Shown: in pieces, positions 60,774 to 64,000 of the stretch | How positions within the stretch are numbered: the first letter of the stretch is position 1 | Layout of the letters: each line of letters begins with the position of its first letter | Assembly (NCBI GenBank): GCA_964023205.1 | Contig: OZ026848.1 | Coordinates: 33,529,912-33,593,911 of the forward strand | Length of the DNA stretch: 64,000 nucleotides | From: Lutraria lutraria | Lineage: Eukaryota > Mollusca > Bivalvia > Venerida > Mactridae | Direction: 5' to 3' | Program-made: the position numbers and the translations under genes | The notes under the pieces: model-generated | Seen by the model: only the letters and a program-made list of their open reading frames with translations | What the model was told of the DNA's origin: nothing | Database searches by the model: none

Positions 60774-60891
60774 CTGCAGATAATGGTCCATAAGCATAAA
60801 GCTGGTGCCACTCATTAGTTAGATCTTGGTAACCCTTGACACTTGTACTTCTGGTGAAATGACAATAGATATATCCATCTTGTATCCGATA
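60774..60891 (-). CDS. DOMON-domain protein, penultimate exon
   Basis: Minus-strand exon between TTCTTATAG and GTTAGT, starting phase 0 and ending phase 1. YRIQDGYIYCHFTRSTSVKG then DLTNEWHQLYAYGPLSAG matches the core DOMON pattern (DG.I.C.FTR...L.....LYA.GP..G), as in ferric-chelate-reductase-like proteins, where DOMON binds haem or sugar. Exons further upstream (higher coordinates) were not found with matching phase. Confidence 0.75.
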
Positions 60892-61591
60892 CTATAAGAA
60901 AGAAAGTTAAACAACTGGTCTTTGTCAAACTCAGATATCCCCCTAAGCGCCAACTGGACAGTAACATCCTGAGAGTAAATGTGACCACAATGGTTTTACA
61001 CGAAATCTATCTTTTTTCAAAGTGTAAGAATATTAGATATACCGTAGGAACAAAAATAAACAACGTGTAAGTGACAATTATAAAAACAAAACAAACAAAA
61101 CAAATATCAATGAAGTATTCCAAATACATCGTATTTTATCTTTAAAGCTTAATGTAGTGTTTATGCAGATTCCTGCTGATATTTATTCGACAAACAAACG
61201 TTTTATTGTTAAATATGTCTGTAAGATTACATCATTTCTTTTCAATACGTCATCCGTCAACTCCTGTGAGAATCAGCGGTCATTTGGCACGAAATATAAA
61301 TTTTGTATTTGACGTTCTCAGCAAAAAATCCCAACAAACATAGTTTCTCAAGATGTTTAGTGTCTCCAAAAGAATTCCCACGTGGAACTTAAAAAAAACT
61401 TTACTTCGAATCTTCAAAATATGTTCAACATAATTCCAAAGAGAGACTTACACAAACGCAAGAACAGTCTCGTGTTCTGAATAATATTTCGAGTCTTTGT
61501 CAGATATATATTTTAATTCTTGCTTATAGACAGTATGCCAGCATACGTCCAACTCACGTACAGACATTCCTTCTGAACGTTAACACCTAAT

Positions 61592-61627
61592 ATATGTATG
61601 TATGTATGTATGTATGTATACATACAT
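61592..61627. repeat. TATG/CATA microsatellite
   Basis: (TATG)n running into CATACATA, partly self-complementary. Confidence 0.9.
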
Positions 61628-61743
61628 AAGACACACTGACTGAGACATAGTGCTTATGTTTATATAGTTACGTATTTGTGTCAAATGATCACTGTGTTCT
61701 TATCGGCATATTGCCTAGATGTATTTAAATAAATCTTGCAATA

Positions 61744-61912
61744 ATCACATTTTAGCTGTTTACCAAACATATGATCACATTTTAGCTGTTTACCAAACAT
61801 ATGATCACATTTTAGCTGTTTACCAAACATATGATCACATTTTAGCTGTTTACCAAACATATGATCACATTTTAGCTGTTTACCAAACATATGATCACAT
61901 TTGAGCTATCTA
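61744..61912. repeat. 30-bp minisatellite, five copies plus a degenerate sixth
   Basis: TCACATTTTAGCTGTTTACC followed by AAACATATGA, repeated with essentially no change five times; the sixth unit reads CACATTTGAGCTATCTACTA. Period 30 explains the open frames on both strands. Confidence 0.95.
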
Positions 61913-62462
61913 CTAAATTGTCGTCATATAATCATACAATTGTTACAAATTTATACGAATTACTTTTATACCGTTTATACCGCAACGTTGATATGCAGAT
62001 CCAGTATCCGCTGGGATTACTTGAATAATGGCCTTACCTAAAAAAATTAACCACGGCGCATAAACACAGCTCACTCATTCGTGATGTAGTCTAAAGAGAT
62101 AATCTTGATTGATGTGTAATCAATATCAGCGTCAAATAAATGTTTGCTTTCTGTCTGAACAGATCACTGTTAACTTTCTGGCTTGCCCAAATACAAATGT
62201 ACGTTTTTATATGACGCACATTCCTTCTAATATGCACGTGCTTTCCGGGAACCTTGCTTTTTTTGGTCACTACCGTCAATCGAAAAGATGGCGAGTTCAC
62301 TACCTTGGAGTATTTTATACACTCAATAAGGGAAAAAATGAAGATTTTTCTTTCGACGGGTTTGCGTTGTTTGATGGGTGAAATTGAAAAATAACGTCTG
62401 TAAACGTATAAAAATCACGAAATCGAGTGCCTATGGACCATTTACGAACAAAGGCCACAGTT

Positions 62463-63012
62463 TACAACAGACTATAGTGTGAACAAAAGACAACATTGTA
62501 AACAAAAGACCACAGTGTAAATGAAACAACACGATGTTAACAAAAGACCACAGTGTAAACAAAAGACCACAGTGTAAACAAAAGACAACATTGTAAACAA
62601 AAGACTACAGTGTAAACAAATTATCACAGTGTACACAAAAGATAACAGTGTAAACAAACGACAACACTGTAAACAAAAGAGCACAGTGTAAACAAAAGAC
62701 GACTGTGTAAACAAACGACCACAGTGTAAACAAAAGACCATAGTGTAAACAAAAAAAACACTGAGTAAACAAAAGAACACAGTGTAAATAAAAGAACACT
62801 GAGTAAACAAAAGAACACTGAGTAAACAAAAGAACACAATGTAAACAAAAGACGACTGTGTAAACATACGACCACAGTGTAAACATATGACCACAGTGTA
62901 AACATATGACCACAGTGTAAACAAAAGACAATAGTGTAAACAAAAGTTCACAGTGTATGCAAAAGACCATAGTGTAAACAACATGTCGCGATTGAACAAA
63001 AGACCACGGTGT
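62463..63012. repeat. ~19-bp minisatellite of about 28 imperfect units
   Basis: Consensus GTGTAAACAAAAGACCACA with point changes and 18-20 bp units. All three minus-strand frames are largely open because the unit lacks stops; the resulting 'proteins' (repeats of VFCLHCGLLFT type) are artefacts. About 20 units keep an exact GTAAACA. Confidence 0.93.
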
Positions 63013-63670
63013 GATTTGATACCATTCATTGATATACAGAGTTGGACCTATTGATAATCTTTCTAAAGTTGCATTTGATAAACTGTTTCACTGTATAAGG
63101 CGAACTAGTACAAATGCCTTTCCCCCTCAAATATACAAATGTATATGATTTATACCTGTAAGAAGTTGTGCCTTTTAAGGACATATCTGACAGTTTCCAC
63201 AATCTTACATGGTTTACACGGTTAAGATGCGCAATAGCAACTATCGGATATGTCCTTAATATCGTGCGTTTTCTTCTTAAACATTTAATCGTTTGTATCC
63301 TGATCAATATATTTGGCCAACTACTGTACAAGACGACCACCGGGTTATTGTGTATTGTTTTTGCTGCCCTGTCTCCTGTTTGCTGGTGAAGTGAACTGTG
63401 TTTGTTGGCTTGCTATCTGTATAGTTGCAGATTTTACGAGCCTGTTTCGTTGTCGAAGTTATAAGCATGACGTGTTACTTCGTTTACAGATATGGTGGCA
63501 GTGTGGTCAGATTAAAGTTTTCGGCAATGATAATTACTGATATGTATTTGTTTTAATTGTATATACAGTAATTTATACATGCTATGTAGAATAAACAGGC
63601 CCCAAATACAAAAATAACTTTTCGTTGAAAATTAAATTCACGAAAATCTCTCATCATTAAGATATCTTTT
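63013..63670. other. Unassigned sequence
   Basis: A 74-codon plus-strand ORF (63,168-63,389) and a 104-codon minus ORF (63,026-63,340) overlap here, but neither shows a recognisable domain or splice context. Could be intronic to the DOMON gene. Confidence 0.4.
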
Positions 63671-63674
63671 TAAA

Positions 63675-64000
63675 ACAAGAGGGCCAAGATGGCCCTATAT
63701 CGCTCACATGACAATCACTGTTCACTCATTAAAACATTGTTTTGAACCGGTGACCTAGTTTTTGACCCCAGACGACCTATGTTCGAATTTGTCTTACATA
63801 TCATTAAGACAAACAGTCTGACTAGGTTTGGTGAAGATACGATCAAAATTTGACATCTACAGTGTTAATAAGGTTTTCCTAAGATTTGACCTTGTGACCT
63901 GGTTTTTGACCCTAGGTGACCCATATTTGAACTTGGCCAAGATCCAATCAAAACCATGACATTTAGAGCTTTTACAAGATTTTTACCTAAGATTTGACCT
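63675..64000 (+). mobile_element. Bivalve-type interspersed repeat with ~145-bp internal periodicity
   Basis: Begins ACAAGAGGGCCAAGATGGCC, then GTGACCTAGTTTTTGACC and, ~145 bp later, GTGACCTGGTTTTTGACC, each followed by a GACC(A/T)AT(G/A)TT region and AGATTTGACCT. Non-coding; it runs off the window. Confidence 0.7.

Noticed and set aside
61681..61904. ORFs on both strands over the 30-bp repeat
   Set aside because: Period divisible by three keeps frames open; no domain or context.
61744..61912. CRISPR-like array
   Set aside because: Units are contiguous 30-bp repeats without variable spacers, in an intron-rich animal genome.
61981..62037. 57-bp minus-strand candidate exon (GKAIIQVIPADTGSAYQRCG) upstream of the DOMON exons
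   Set aside because: Acceptor looks fair, but the donor GTATAA is weak, its phase (1) does not match the next exon (0), and the peptide is not recognisably DOMON.
62472..63029. Three overlapping minus-strand ORFs of 93-185 codons with Cys/Phe/Leu-rich repeats
   Set aside because: Translation of the ~19-bp minisatellite, whose unit lacks stops on that strand; all three frames are open, as expected for a repeat and not for a gene.
63026..63389. Overlapping 74-codon (plus) and 104-codon (minus) ORFs as small genes
   Set aside because: No recognisable domain, start context or splice signals; lengths are within chance for open stretches in this region.

Overview
The window reads as invertebrate genomic DNA, most likely from a bivalve mollusc. 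It is AT-rich and intron-dense. It carries tRNA-derived SINEs, short MITEs and the interspersed repeat family with the core GGCCAAGATGGCCCTATAT (near 63,675 and, diverged, near 49,060) that I associate with bivalve genomes. The species assignment is inference.

Bases 1-44,130 hold the 3' part of one giant plus-strand gene for a secreted multidomain protein. I could join 52 exons with compatible phases and GT/AG borders into an open reading of about 5,962 codons ending at a TAG at 43,891-43,893. The first 21 kb is a macrosatellite: a 1,351-bp (or 1,342-bp) unit, each with one 846- or 837-bp phase-0/phase-0 exon and one ~505-bp intron. Fifteen full exon copies and one divergent terminal copy are present. 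The array enters the window mid-intron, so it continues upstream. Each exon encodes the last third of a discoidin-like (F5/8C-like) domain, a Ser/Thr-rich mucin-like linker of seven 16-residue repeats, and the first two-thirds of the next domain. A whole domain therefore forms only across each splice junction.

From 21.3 to 26.6 kb are three unique, diverged copies of the same domain in ordinary small exons. From 27.1 to 43.9 kb follow an LDL-receptor class A-like module, ten thrombospondin type 1 repeats interleaved with TIL and VWC modules, and a C-terminal cystine knot (CTCK) with a short basic tail. The LDLa/TSR/TIL/VWC/F5-8C-like/CTCK set recalls SCO-spondin and gel-forming mucin-type extracellular proteins, hence the name SCO-spondin-like.

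Bases 44,130-60,300 show no intact gene. They hold degenerate LINE reverse-transcriptase remnants (about 47.65-48.45 kb, and 51.5-56.5 kb). The second is interrupted by a 3.5-kb element with ~510-bp terminal inverted repeats, flanked by TTAA on both sides; removing it together with one TTAA rejoins the LINE reading. SINE heads, MITEs and several minisatellites are also present.

Near 60.3-60.9 kb the minus strand carries the last two exons of a second gene, a DOMON-domain protein with a hydrophobic C-terminus. The remaining right end (61-64 kb) holds a 30-bp minisatellite, a ~19-bp minisatellite rich in GTAAACA and a bivalve-type interspersed repeat.
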